From Citrifermentans bremense R1 (GTDB lineage Bacteria > Desulfobacterota > Desulfuromonadia > Geobacterales > Geobacteraceae): a stretch of DNA of 64,000 bases. The position numbers and the translations under genes were made by a program. How positions within the stretch are numbered: the first letter of the stretch is position 1; each line of letters begins with the position of its first letter. Under the pieces are notes generated by a model. It ran no database searches. It was not told the DNA's origin and saw only the letters and a program-made list of their open reading frames with translations. Positions 18,621-25,781 of the stretch are shown here, piece by piece. The stretch spans positions 46,529-110,528 of the forward strand of contig NZ_AUGE01000014.1 of the NCBI RefSeq assembly GCF_000426865.1. Reading direction: 5' to 3'.

Positions 18621-19550
18621 CTATTTCCCGGCAACCCGATCCGCCGCGGCGGGGGAATTCTTCCAGCGCTTGTGCACCCAGTACCATTGCGTGGGGTGCT
18701 GTATCACGTACTCCTCGATGAACCGCGTCAGCCCCCGCGCGTCCTCAGCCGCAGCCTCCTCCGGGTCCTCCAGGGTGGAAACGGGGTACTCCGGATAGAG
18801 GGTGATGATGTTCCTGGTCCCCTCGCGATGGATGAAACCGGGCACGAGCGGTGCGCCGCTCTTGCGCCCTATGAGCGCCGGGAGCCGGATGGCCCACGCC
18901 GGACGCCCCAGGAAGTCGACCAGTATCCCGCCGTCCGGGTGCACCGCCTGATCGATCAGAATCCCCACGATCTCCTTCTTCTTGAGCGCTGCGAACATGG
19001 AGCGGAGCGCCCCGTCCTTATAGATGACGCCGTTGCCGTACGCCTTGCGGATCTTTTCTATCATCGCGTTCAGGTACGGGTTGTCCTGGCGCCGGGCGAC
19101 TACGGAGATGTCGTGGTAGCGCTGGCCGAAGGAAAGGGCCAGAAGTTCCCAGTTGCCGCAGTGGGCGGTGATGAAGGCCACCCCCTTCCCCTTGGCGGCC
19201 GCAGCCTCGTAGTGCTCCAGCCCCCGGAACTCGACCGAGTCGATGAGCCCCTGTCCCTTGCCGCGGTAGAGCTTGCAGACCTCGACCACGCAGCAGCCCA
19301 GGTTCTCGAAGGTTTCCCGCGCCAGCTGCTCGGCCGTCCCGCCGCGCCAGCCGGGCTGGCTTTCCAGAAAAGGGAGGCTCGCCGCGATGTTTTCGATGGC
19401 TATCCGCCGCCGCCCTTGCACCAGGGCAAAGAAGAGCCGGCCGATTCCCCGTCCTGCGGCCAGCGCCAGCCGGTCCGGCAGGAGCGCCACCGCAAAGGAG
19501 ACCGCAACGAACAGCGCGGTCTCCAGGTACCATCTGATCTGTTTCAACAT
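18621..19550 (-). CDS. Lipid A late acyltransferase, LpxL/HtrB family
   Basis: A 309-aa lysophospholipid-acyltransferase-family protein that adds a secondary acyl chain to Kdo-lipid A. It has an N-terminal membrane segment (ALFVAVSFAVALLPDRLAL), the catalytic HX4(D/E)-type motif in TAHCGNWELLALSF, and later GILIDQAVHPDGGILVDFLGRPA and YPEYP. The start is the ATG at 19550 (MLKQIRWYLE); upstream sequence in this frame includes a repeat and is not protein-like. Whether it adds the first or second chain is not clear. Confidence 0.9.
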   Translation of the reverse strand: MLKQIRWYLETALFVAVSFAVALLPDRLALAAGRGIGRLFFALVQGRRRIAIENIAASLPFLESQPGWRGGTAEQLARETFENLGCCVVEVCKLYRGKGQGLIDSVEFRGLEHYEAAAAKGKGVAFITAHCGNWELLALSFGQRYHDISVVARRQDNPYLNAMIEKIRKAYGNGVIYKDGALRSMFAALKKKEIVGILIDQAVHPDGGILVDFLGRPAWAIRLPALIGRKSGAPLVPGFIHREGTRNIITLYPEYPVSTLEDPEEAAAEDARGLTRFIEEYVIQHPTQWYWVHKRWKNSPAAADRVAGK

Positions 19551-19664
19551 CGAAAAGCCTCTCAAACTAAATCCCCTCGTTGCAGAAAGGTTCTTCCGGC
19601 ACTGCAAGGGAGTGCTCGCGTTACTTTTTAGCGCCCCTCCCTCTGGGAAGAGGAGAGCCGTCCA

Positions 19665-19702
19665 TCCCCTCGCCCTCTGGGAGAAGGGCGGGGGTGAGGG
19701 GA
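19665..19702. repeat. REP-like GC-rich palindrome, copy B
   Basis: Begins tcccctcgccctctggga and ends gtgagggga. It mirrors copy A at 18581-18612, so the acyltransferase gene is flanked by inverted copies. A related half-element (ctccctctgggaagagg) lies just upstream at 19638-19653. Confidence 0.65.
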
Positions 19703-19725
19703 AAGGAGGCCTTGATCCCTTCCTA

Positions 19726-21468
19726 CTATGCCTTGAACTGCATCCCGTGCAGACGGCTGTAGAGGCCGTCGTTATCCAGGAGCGCCTGGTGGTTCCCCAT
19801 CTCGACAACCATCCCCTTCTCAAGCACGACGATGCGGTCGGCGTGGGTGATGGTGGAAAGACGGTGGGCGATGACGAAAGTAGTGCGGTTGTGCATCAGG
19901 TTGTTGAGCGCCTGCTGCACCATCTGCTCGCTCTCGGTATCCAGGGCGCTGGTCGCCTCGTCCAGAATCAATATCGGGGCGTCCTTGAGGATCGCCCTGG
20001 CGATGCAGAGCCTCTGCCGCTGCCCCCCGGAGAGACGGACCCCGCGGTCGCCGATGTTGGTCTCATACCCTTCGGGGAGTTCGAGAATGAAGTCGTGCGC
20101 GAAGGCGGCGCGGGCCGCAGCCTCGACCTCGGCGTCGGTGGCGTCGATCTTGCCGTAGCGGATGTTGTTGGCGATGGTGTCGTTGAAGAGGATGGTCTCC
20201 TGGTCCACCAGCGCGATCTGCTCCAGGAGGTTCTTCACGGTCCGCTGCCGGATATCCGCCCCGTCCATGAGGACACCCCCCTGGGTCGGGTCGTAGAATC
20301 TGGTGATGAGCGAGACCAGCGTGGTCTTGCCGCCGCCGGAAGGGCCGACCAGGGCGATAACTTCACCCCTTTTAGCCACGAGGTTTACCCCCTGCAGGAC
20401 GTAGTCGTTGTCGTACTTGAAGTGGACGTCGCGGAATTCCACCTCGCCGCGCGCGCGCCCCAGGTCGCGGGCATCCGGCGCGTCGACGATCTCGGGCTTT
20501 TCGTCCATGACCTCGAAAACCCGCTCCGCCGCACCAATGGAGCGCTGCATGTTGTTGTAGGTCTGCAGGAGCTTCTTGATGGGGTTGAACACCAGCACCA
20601 TGGCGGTGATGAAGGAGAAGAATTCCGAGGCGCTGCGCGTCCCGTGCATGACGTTGCTCCCCCCCACGTAGATCACGCCGGCGATGCCGAAGGAGGTGAT
20701 GAACTCCATGATGGGAGTGGAGAGTCCTTCGTACTTGATGTTTTTGCGCGTGAAGAAGTAGAACTCGAGGTTTCTCTTCCTGAAGCGGTCGATCTCACGC
20801 TGCTCCAGCCCGAACGCCTTGATCACCTTGATCCCGGAGAAGGTCTCCTGGAGTATGTTGGCCAGATCCCCCATCTTTTCCTGCCCCTGCCGAGCCAGCC
20901 TCTTGATGCGCTTGCCTATCTCCTGGGCAGGGAGGACGGTGAGCGGGATCACGATGAAGGAGATCAGCGCGAGCCGCCAGTCCCGGTAAAAGATCACGCA
21001 CAGAAGCGACAGGGCCGAGATGCCGTCCCGGAAGAGCCCGGTGATGACACTGCCGACCCCTTCCTGCATCAGGCTCACGTCGCTCAACACGCGGGACATG
21101 AGGGTGCCGGTCTCGTGGCGGCTGAAGTAGCCAAGCCCCAGTCTCATGTTGCTTTCGTACAGGTCGTTCCTCACGTCCTGGACCGCTAGTTGCCCCGCAC
21201 TTCTCATGAAGTAGTCGTTGGTGTAGCGGCACAGGCCGCGCAAGGCGAAAAGCGTGATGATGCCGAAGGGAAGCAGCACGAATATGCCGGTGTCCTTTCC
21301 GGAGAAGATCTTCCTGAGCACCGGCTCCACCAGGTACGCGAAGGCGCCGTCCATCCCCCCGACCCCGAGCGATCCGATGGCGGCAATGACGATGCGCCAC
21401 CAGTACGGACGGCTGTACCTGATTAACCGCTTGAAAACGGCAATTCCTTTTTCATCTACTGCACTCAT
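19726..21468 (-). CDS. msbA: Lipid A flippase ABC transporter MsbA
   Basis: Half-transporter of 580 aa that flips lipid A-core across the inner membrane. The N-terminal transmembrane domain (about residues 1-310) is followed by the ATPase: Walker A ALVGPSGGGKTTLVSL, Q-loop ALVDQETILFND, signature VRLSGGQRQRLCIARAIL, Walker B ILILDEATSALDTESE and H-loop VIAHRLSTI. The ATG at 21468 overlaps the lpxB stop (ATGA); the longer open frame upstream is antisense-like and rejected. The neighbours (lpxB, lpxL, waaA) support lipid A rather than drug export. Confidence 0.94.
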   Translation of the reverse strand: MSAVDEKGIAVFKRLIRYSRPYWWRIVIAAIGSLGVGGMDGAFAYLVEPVLRKIFSGKDTGIFVLLPFGIITLFALRGLCRYTNDYFMRSAGQLAVQDVRNDLYESNMRLGLGYFSRHETGTLMSRVLSDVSLMQEGVGSVITGLFRDGISALSLLCVIFYRDWRLALISFIVIPLTVLPAQEIGKRIKRLARQGQEKMGDLANILQETFSGIKVIKAFGLEQREIDRFRKRNLEFYFFTRKNIKYEGLSTPIMEFITSFGIAGVIYVGGSNVMHGTRSASEFFSFITAMVLVFNPIKKLLQTYNNMQRSIGAAERVFEVMDEKPEIVDAPDARDLGRARGEVEFRDVHFKYDNDYVLQGVNLVAKRGEVIALVGPSGGGKTTLVSLITRFYDPTQGGVLMDGADIRQRTVKNLLEQIALVDQETILFNDTIANNIRYGKIDATDAEVEAAARAAFAHDFILELPEGYETNIGDRGVRLSGGQRQRLCIARAILKDAPILILDEATSALDTESEQMVQQALNNLMHNRTTFVIAHRLSTITHADRIVVLEKGMVVEMGNHQALLDNDGLYSRLHGMQFKA

Positions 21469-22607
21469 CCCATCATCTCCATGGCCAGCCGGGCCACCCT
21501 CCCCAGGGCGCCTCCGCTGCCTAACTTGACTCTCATCGCGGCGAAACCTTCCCGCATCTCTGTTGCATACGCCGCGTCGTTCAAAAGCGCGTCTACTTCG
21601 TCCGCGATGGCGACGGGCTCCGCCTCGTGCTGGACCAGTTCCCGCACCATCCTTTTTTCGGCCACGATGTTGCTGATCCCTATGTGCGGCACGTTGATCA
21701 CCCTTTTGCCGACCTCGTAGGTGAAGGTGGACATCTTGTAGATGATCACGTGCGGGGTCCCGACCAGCGCCATCTCCATCACCACGGTCCCGGAGGCGCA
21801 AACGGCGGCGTCGCAGGCGGTCATCACGTCGTGGTTGCGGCCGGAGACCACCTTTACCTCGACCTTGGAGCCGGAGAGGTACGGGGCGAGATCCTCCCGG
21901 CGCAGCGACGAGGCGAGCGGTAGCACAAACTGCAGCTCCGGCATCCTCTCTTTCAGGATCCCGGCAGCCTCAAGGATGATCCCCAGAAGCTTCCCGATCT
22001 CGGACTTCCGGCTCCCCGGGAAAAGGCCTACGCAGCGCCGCTGCGGGTCGAGCCCCAGGGAGGAAAGCGCCTCGTCCCTTTTCATGGTGGGGCGTACCAG
22101 GTCGAGCAGCGGATGCCCGACGAAGGTCACCGGCACGCCGGCGCTTTGGTAAAAGGGGACCTCGAACGGGAAAAGGACGGCCATCATGTCGACCACACGG
22201 CCGATACCCTTGACGCGTCCGCTTCTCCAGGCCCACACCTGCGGGGAGATGAAGTAGAGCACCTTGACGCCGGCTTTCTTCGCCACCTTGGCGAGCCTCA
22301 GGTTGAAGTCGGGGTAATCGATCAGGATCAACAGGTCGGGAAGATCGCTGCGGAGTTTGTTCTTGAGGGTGTTGAAGCCGTTGACGATCACCGGAAGGTG
22401 TGCGACCACCTCGACCAGCCCCATCACGGCCATGGTGTCCGCGTCGACCAGCGTCTCCACGCCGGCCTTGCGCATGTTGCCCCCCCCCATTCCGAAGAAC
22501 CTGGTCTCCGGGGCGAGGGCACGTATCTCGGTCGCGATGCTCGCGCCGTACATCTCGCCGGAAGCCTCACCGGCGACGATCATCACGGACTTTGGTTTTT
22601 TTTGCAA
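21465..22607 (-). CDS. lpxB: Lipid-A-disaccharide synthase LpxB
   Basis: GT19 enzyme that joins UDP-2,3-diacylglucosamine and lipid X. Motifs are SVMIVAGEASGEMYGA, FFGMGGGNMRKAGVE, LILIDYPDFNLRLAKVAKKAG, YFISPQVWAWRSGRVK, FVGHPLLD, LFPGSRKSEI and a C-terminal AASGTVVMEMAL-type block. I place the start at a TTG (22607) with GAGG five bases upstream, giving 380 aa, the normal length. Starting further upstream would translate a GATAAA repeat into a run of Ser-Leu. Confidence 0.92.
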   Translation of the reverse strand: MQKKPKSVMIVAGEASGEMYGASIATEIRALAPETRFFGMGGGNMRKAGVETLVDADTMAVMGLVEVVAHLPVIVNGFNTLKNKLRSDLPDLLILIDYPDFNLRLAKVAKKAGVKVLYFISPQVWAWRSGRVKGIGRVVDMMAVLFPFEVPFYQSAGVPVTFVGHPLLDLVRPTMKRDEALSSLGLDPQRRCVGLFPGSRKSEIGKLLGIILEAAGILKERMPELQFVLPLASSLRREDLAPYLSGSKVEVKVVSGRNHDVMTACDAAVCASGTVVMEMALVGTPHVIIYKMSTFTYEVGKRVINVPHIGISNIVAEKRMVRELVQHEAEPVAIADEVDALLNDAAYATEMREGFAAMRVKLGSGGALGRVARLAMEMMG

Positions 22608-22626
22608 ACAAACCTCGGTGAAACTA

Positions 22627-22753
22627 GATAAAGATAAAGATAAAGATTGAGTAAAAGCCAATTCTCAACCTTAACCTTCTTAATACCTCAATGTCTCAAC
22701 CTTCATCTTTATCTTTGTCTTAATCTGCTTCTATCTTTATCTTTATCTTTATC
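22627..22753. repeat. Perfect 21-nt inverted repeat of GATAAA units between lpxA and lpxB
   Basis: Three GATAAA-type units at 22627-22647 are exactly complementary to 22733-22753, with an AT-rich loop of about 85 nt. The loop contains a further ATCTTTATCTTTGTC copy near 22714-22729. The segment is strikingly AT-rich for this genome and holds no gene. Confidence 0.8.
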
Positions 22754-22761
22754 TGCTTCTT

Positions 22762-23538
22762 CTACCTAGTGACCCCGCGCTTGGCGGACTCTATGAAGGA
22801 GATGAAGTGCTCCAGCTCGGGACAGGTGGGTATGTCGCTTTTCATCTTCTCCACCGCATCGGTCAGCTTCATGCCGGAAAGCGACAGGATCTTGTACGCC
22901 TTCTTCAGGCTGGAGACGGTCTGCTCGGAGAAGCCGCGCCTTTTCAGCCCGACCAGGTTCAGTCCCCTTAGCCTCGACTCGCTGCGGTCGCCGGTGACGA
23001 TGGTGTAGGGGGGGACATCCAGGGTGATCGAGGTCATGCCGCCGACCATCACGTGCGCGCCGATCCGGGTGAACTGCAGCACGGCGGAGAGACCGCCCAT
23101 GATGGCGTAGTCTTCGACGGTGACGTGCCCGGCGAGGGTGGCCGAGTTGGCCATGATGACATGGTTGCCGATGTGGCAGTCGTGGGCCACGTGCGAGTAG
23201 GCCATGAAGAGGTTCCCGTCGCCGACGGTGGTCTCGCCGTCGCCGGTCACGGTTCCCAGGTGCAGGCTGGCGAACTCCCTGATGGTGTTGCCGTTTCCGA
23301 TCTTGAGCCAGGTTTTCTCCCCTTTGTACTTCAGGTCCTGGGGGACGGCTCCCACTGAGGCCATGTGGAAGATGTTGTTGTCCTCGCCTACCTCGGTCCA
23401 GCCGTCGATCACGGTGTGCGGGCCGATCTTGGTCCCCTTGCCGATGCTTACGTTTTCGCCGATGACGACGTACGGGCCGATCTCGACCCCGTCGGCGATC
23501 TTGGCGCCGGGGTGGATTATTGCGGTGCTGTGAATCAT
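22762..23538 (-). CDS. lpxA: UDP-N-acetylglucosamine acyltransferase LpxA
   Basis: First enzyme of lipid A synthesis; left-handed beta-helix of 258 aa. Hexapeptide repeats start at IHSTAIIHPGAKIADGVEIG. The catalytic His is in YSHVAHDCHIGNHVIMANSATLAGHV. The C-terminal helical domain starts after GLNLVGLKRRGFS. Length matches the family. CAGGAGAAAGAG precedes the ATG. It follows fabZ by 32 bp. Confidence 0.96.
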   Translation of the reverse strand: MIHSTAIIHPGAKIADGVEIGPYVVIGENVSIGKGTKIGPHTVIDGWTEVGEDNNIFHMASVGAVPQDLKYKGEKTWLKIGNGNTIREFASLHLGTVTGDGETTVGDGNLFMAYSHVAHDCHIGNHVIMANSATLAGHVTVEDYAIMGGLSAVLQFTRIGAHVMVGGMTSITLDVPPYTIVTGDRSESRLRGLNLVGLKRRGFSEQTVSSLKKAYKILSLSGMKLTDAVEKMKSDIPTCPELEHFISFIESAKRGVTR

Positions 23539-23570
23539 CTCTTTCTCCTGAATCCCCCGCTGAAGAGGGC

Positions 23571-24005
23571 TTACTTGCTCCCGAGGGTCGCCTTAAGCTC
23601 GGCTTCGGTCATCAGGGTCTCGCCGACGTAGGCCTTGGCCGCTACGCTCCAGACGCCGCGCTTGCAGAACAGGGTCTCCACCTCGATTCTCAGGGTGTCG
23701 CCCGGCTTTACCGGCTTTCTGAAACGGGCGTTGTCGATGGCCATGAAGTAGCTGACCTTATCCTTCGCGTCTCCTTCCGCGGCCTTGTAGGCCAGGATGG
23801 CGGCGACCTGCGCCATCGCTTCGATGATCAGGACCCCCGGCATGACCGGGAATCCGGGGAAGTGCCCCTGGAAAAAGGGCTCGTTCATGGTGACGTTCTT
23901 GATGCCGACGATCCGCTTTCCCGGCTCCATCTCGACGATCTTGTCGACCAGGAGGAAAGGGTAGCGATGCGGAAGAAGTTCCATAATCTGCACTATATCA
24001 AGCAT
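23571..24005 (-). CDS. fabZ: (3R)-hydroxyacyl-ACP dehydratase FabZ
   Basis: Hot-dog dehydratase of 144 aa shared by fatty-acid synthesis and the hydroxyacyl pool that LpxA/LpxD use. Motifs are [16 protein letters not shown] (catalytic His), [26 protein letters not shown] (catalytic Glu) and [16 protein letters not shown]. It lies between lpxD and lpxA, the standard order. AAGGAGAG precedes the start. Confidence 0.97.
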   Translation of the reverse strand: MLDIVQIMELLPHRYPFLLVDKIVEMEPGKRIVGIKNVTMNEPFFQGHFPGFPVMPGVLIIEAMAQVAAILAYKAAEGDAKDKVSYFMAIDNARFRKPVKPGDTLRIEVETLFCKRGVWSVAAKAYVGETLMTEAELKATLGSK

Positions 24006-24050
24006 TAAAATCTCTCCTTGAACCGGCTCCGTCCGAGGGAGCCGAGGTAA

Positions 24051-25088
24051 TTACTCCCCTTTGGCCAGTTTCGCTTCCAGCTCCGCCACCCGCTTCTCCA
24101 GCGCCGAGAGCGTCTTCTTCATCTCGGGAAGCTTGGGCGCTATGCCGGACGACCTGAGCCAGTCGCGGTGCGGCATCACCGGGATGCCGGAAAGCACCTG
24201 GTTCGGCTCCACGTTCCCAGCTACGCCGGACTTGGCGCCGATCATGACGTTGTCGCCTATCTTGATGTGGCCGGCGACACCGACCTGCCCCCCGAGCGTT
24301 ACGTGGTTCCCCAACTGGGTGCTGCCGGAGATGCCGACCTGGGAAACGATGACGCAGTCCTCGCCGATGACGACGTTGTGCGCGATCTGCACCAGGTTGT
24401 CGATCTTCGTGCCGCGGCGGATCCGGGTGGCCTCAAGCGCCGCGCGGTCGATGACGCAGTTGGAGCCGATCTCGACGTCGTCCTCGACGATGACGATGCC
24501 GATCTGCGGGATCTTGTAGTAGGAGGCGCCGTCGGGGGCGTAGCCGAAGCCGTCGGAGCCGATCACGGTCCCGTCGTGGATGGTGACGCGGTTGCCGATG
24601 CGGCACCGCTCGCGGACGCTCACGTTGGCGTGCAGCGTCACGTCGTTGCCGACCACAACGCCCGGGTAAAGCACGACCCCCGGGTGCAGGACCACCCGGT
24701 CGCCGATCGCGGCGCCGGCGCCTATGTAGGCGCCCGGGTACACCGAGACGTCCGCACCGAGCTTCACCCCGTCGGCTACGAAGGCGCCCGGCAGCACGCC
24801 GACCGGCTTTGCCGGTGCCGTGTAAAACAGGGTGAGCAGCTTGGCGAAGGCAAGGTAGGGATTGGGGTGGAAGATGGCGTTCTTGCCGTGGGTGTTCCCA
24901 CCGGTCCCCATCAGCACGGCCGAGGCCTTGGTGGTGGCGACCTTGGCGGCGTACTTCGGGTTGGCGAGAAAAGTAAGCGTCCCCTCCCCCGCGTCGTCCA
25001 GGGTCGCGAGCCCGCCGATCAGGACTTCGCCGTCGCCGGAAACCGTCCCTCCCAAGTACTGCGCTATTTCATTAAGCGATTTCTTCAT
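24051..25088 (-). CDS. lpxD: UDP-3-O-(3-hydroxyacyl)glucosamine N-acyltransferase LpxD
   Basis: Third enzyme of lipid A synthesis, 345 aa. An N-terminal uridine-binding domain ([17 protein letters not shown]) precedes a beta-helix with hexapeptide repeats. The catalytic His region is [23 protein letters not shown]-terminal helix ([18 protein letters not shown]) is probably the ACP-recognition helix. The ATG at 25088 behind GAGG is preferred to a TTG one codon upstream. Confidence 0.95.
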   Translation of the reverse strand: MKKSLNEIAQYLGGTVSGDGEVLIGGLATLDDAGEGTLTFLANPKYAAKVATTKASAVLMGTGGNTHGKNAIFHPNPYLAFAKLLTLFYTAPAKPVGVLPGAFVADGVKLGADVSVYPGAYIGAGAAIGDRVVLHPGVVLYPGVVVGNDVTLHANVSVRERCRIGNRVTIHDGTVIGSDGFGYAPDGASYYKIPQIGIVIVEDDVEIGSNCVIDRAALEATRIRRGTKIDNLVQIAHNVVIGEDCVIVSQVGISGSTQLGNHVTLGGQVGVAGHIKIGDNVMIGAKSGVAGNVEPNQVLSGIPVMPHRDWLRSSGIAPKLPEMKKTLSALEKRVAELEAKLAKGE

Positions 25089-25146
25089 CAAAAACCTCGG
25101 CAGGTTCGACGTTCGCCGTTAGAGGTTCCAGGTCAAAAACGACAAG

Positions 25147-25183
25147 TCCCCCTTGGCCTGATGAGAGGCTTGGCCAAGGGGGG
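25147..25183. repeat. Hairpin between skp and lpxD
   Basis: Arms cccccttggcc and ggccaaggggg separated by 13 nt form an 11-bp stem inside the operon. No T-run follows on the transcribed strand, so it may be an mRNA-processing or stability element rather than a terminator. Confidence 0.6.
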
Positions 25184-25240
25184 AACCAGGTCCGGTCGTT
25201 AACGTGGAACTCAGAGCACGGAAACGTGGAACGCTTCTGT

Positions 25241-25756
25241 TTATTTCTTCCTGGCGGCGTTGAACGCCTTCAGTACTTCGTCGGTCACGTCCGCGGACGG
25301 GTCGAGATAGATCATGGTCTCGTTGCGGACCAGGATGAAGGTGTAGCCGTTCTTGCGCCCGAAATCCTGCGCCACCTTGACGATCTCGTCCACGATCTTG
25401 CCGGTGAACTCATCGTTTTTGGCCTGCAGGTCGTCCTGGGCGTCCTTCAGAAAACGCTGGTACTCCTTGAGACGCTGCTGGTAATCGCGCTCTTTGGCGC
25501 CGCGGGCGGACTCGTTAAGCACCACCCCCTGGCTTTCCAGCTCGCCCTTGAGCTTCTTCAGCTCGCCTTCCTTCGAGTTCTTCTCCCCCTCGTACTTGGC
25601 CGCCTTCTGGCCCAGCTGTTCCTTCGCCTCTTTGCCCGCGTCCGACATCAGCAGCACCTTCTGGATGTCGACGGAGCCGAACTTGCCGCCGTCGGCGGCG
25701 AACGCGGAGAGGGGAAGGGAAAACACCACTAATAATGCGATGATAAGACGTTTCAT
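25241..25756 (-). CDS. skp: Periplasmic chaperone Skp/OmpH family
   Basis: Holds unfolded outer-membrane proteins in the periplasm before BamA. A signal peptide (MKRLIIALLVVFSLPLSAFAA) precedes a jellyroll strand (KFGSVDIQKVLLMSDAGKEA), a long charged coiled coil (about residues 45-115) and the C-terminal strand (GYTFILVRNETMIYLDPSADVTDEVL). The ATG at 25756 is chosen because it starts the signal peptide. It lies directly downstream of bamA, the usual arrangement. Confidence 0.93.
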   Translation of the reverse strand: MKRLIIALLVVFSLPLSAFAADGGKFGSVDIQKVLLMSDAGKEAKEQLGQKAAKYEGEKNSKEGELKKLKGELESQGVVLNESARGAKERDYQQRLKEYQRFLKDAQDDLQAKNDEFTGKIVDEIVKVAQDFGRKNGYTFILVRNETMIYLDPSADVTDEVLKAFNAARKK

Positions 25757-25781
25757 GACTTGCTCCTTGCAATGCATGGTT

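Noticed and set aside
19273..21189. Open frame of about 640 codons antisense to msbA and the acyltransferase
   Set aside because: Composition shadow of two clear genes; no recognisable motif.
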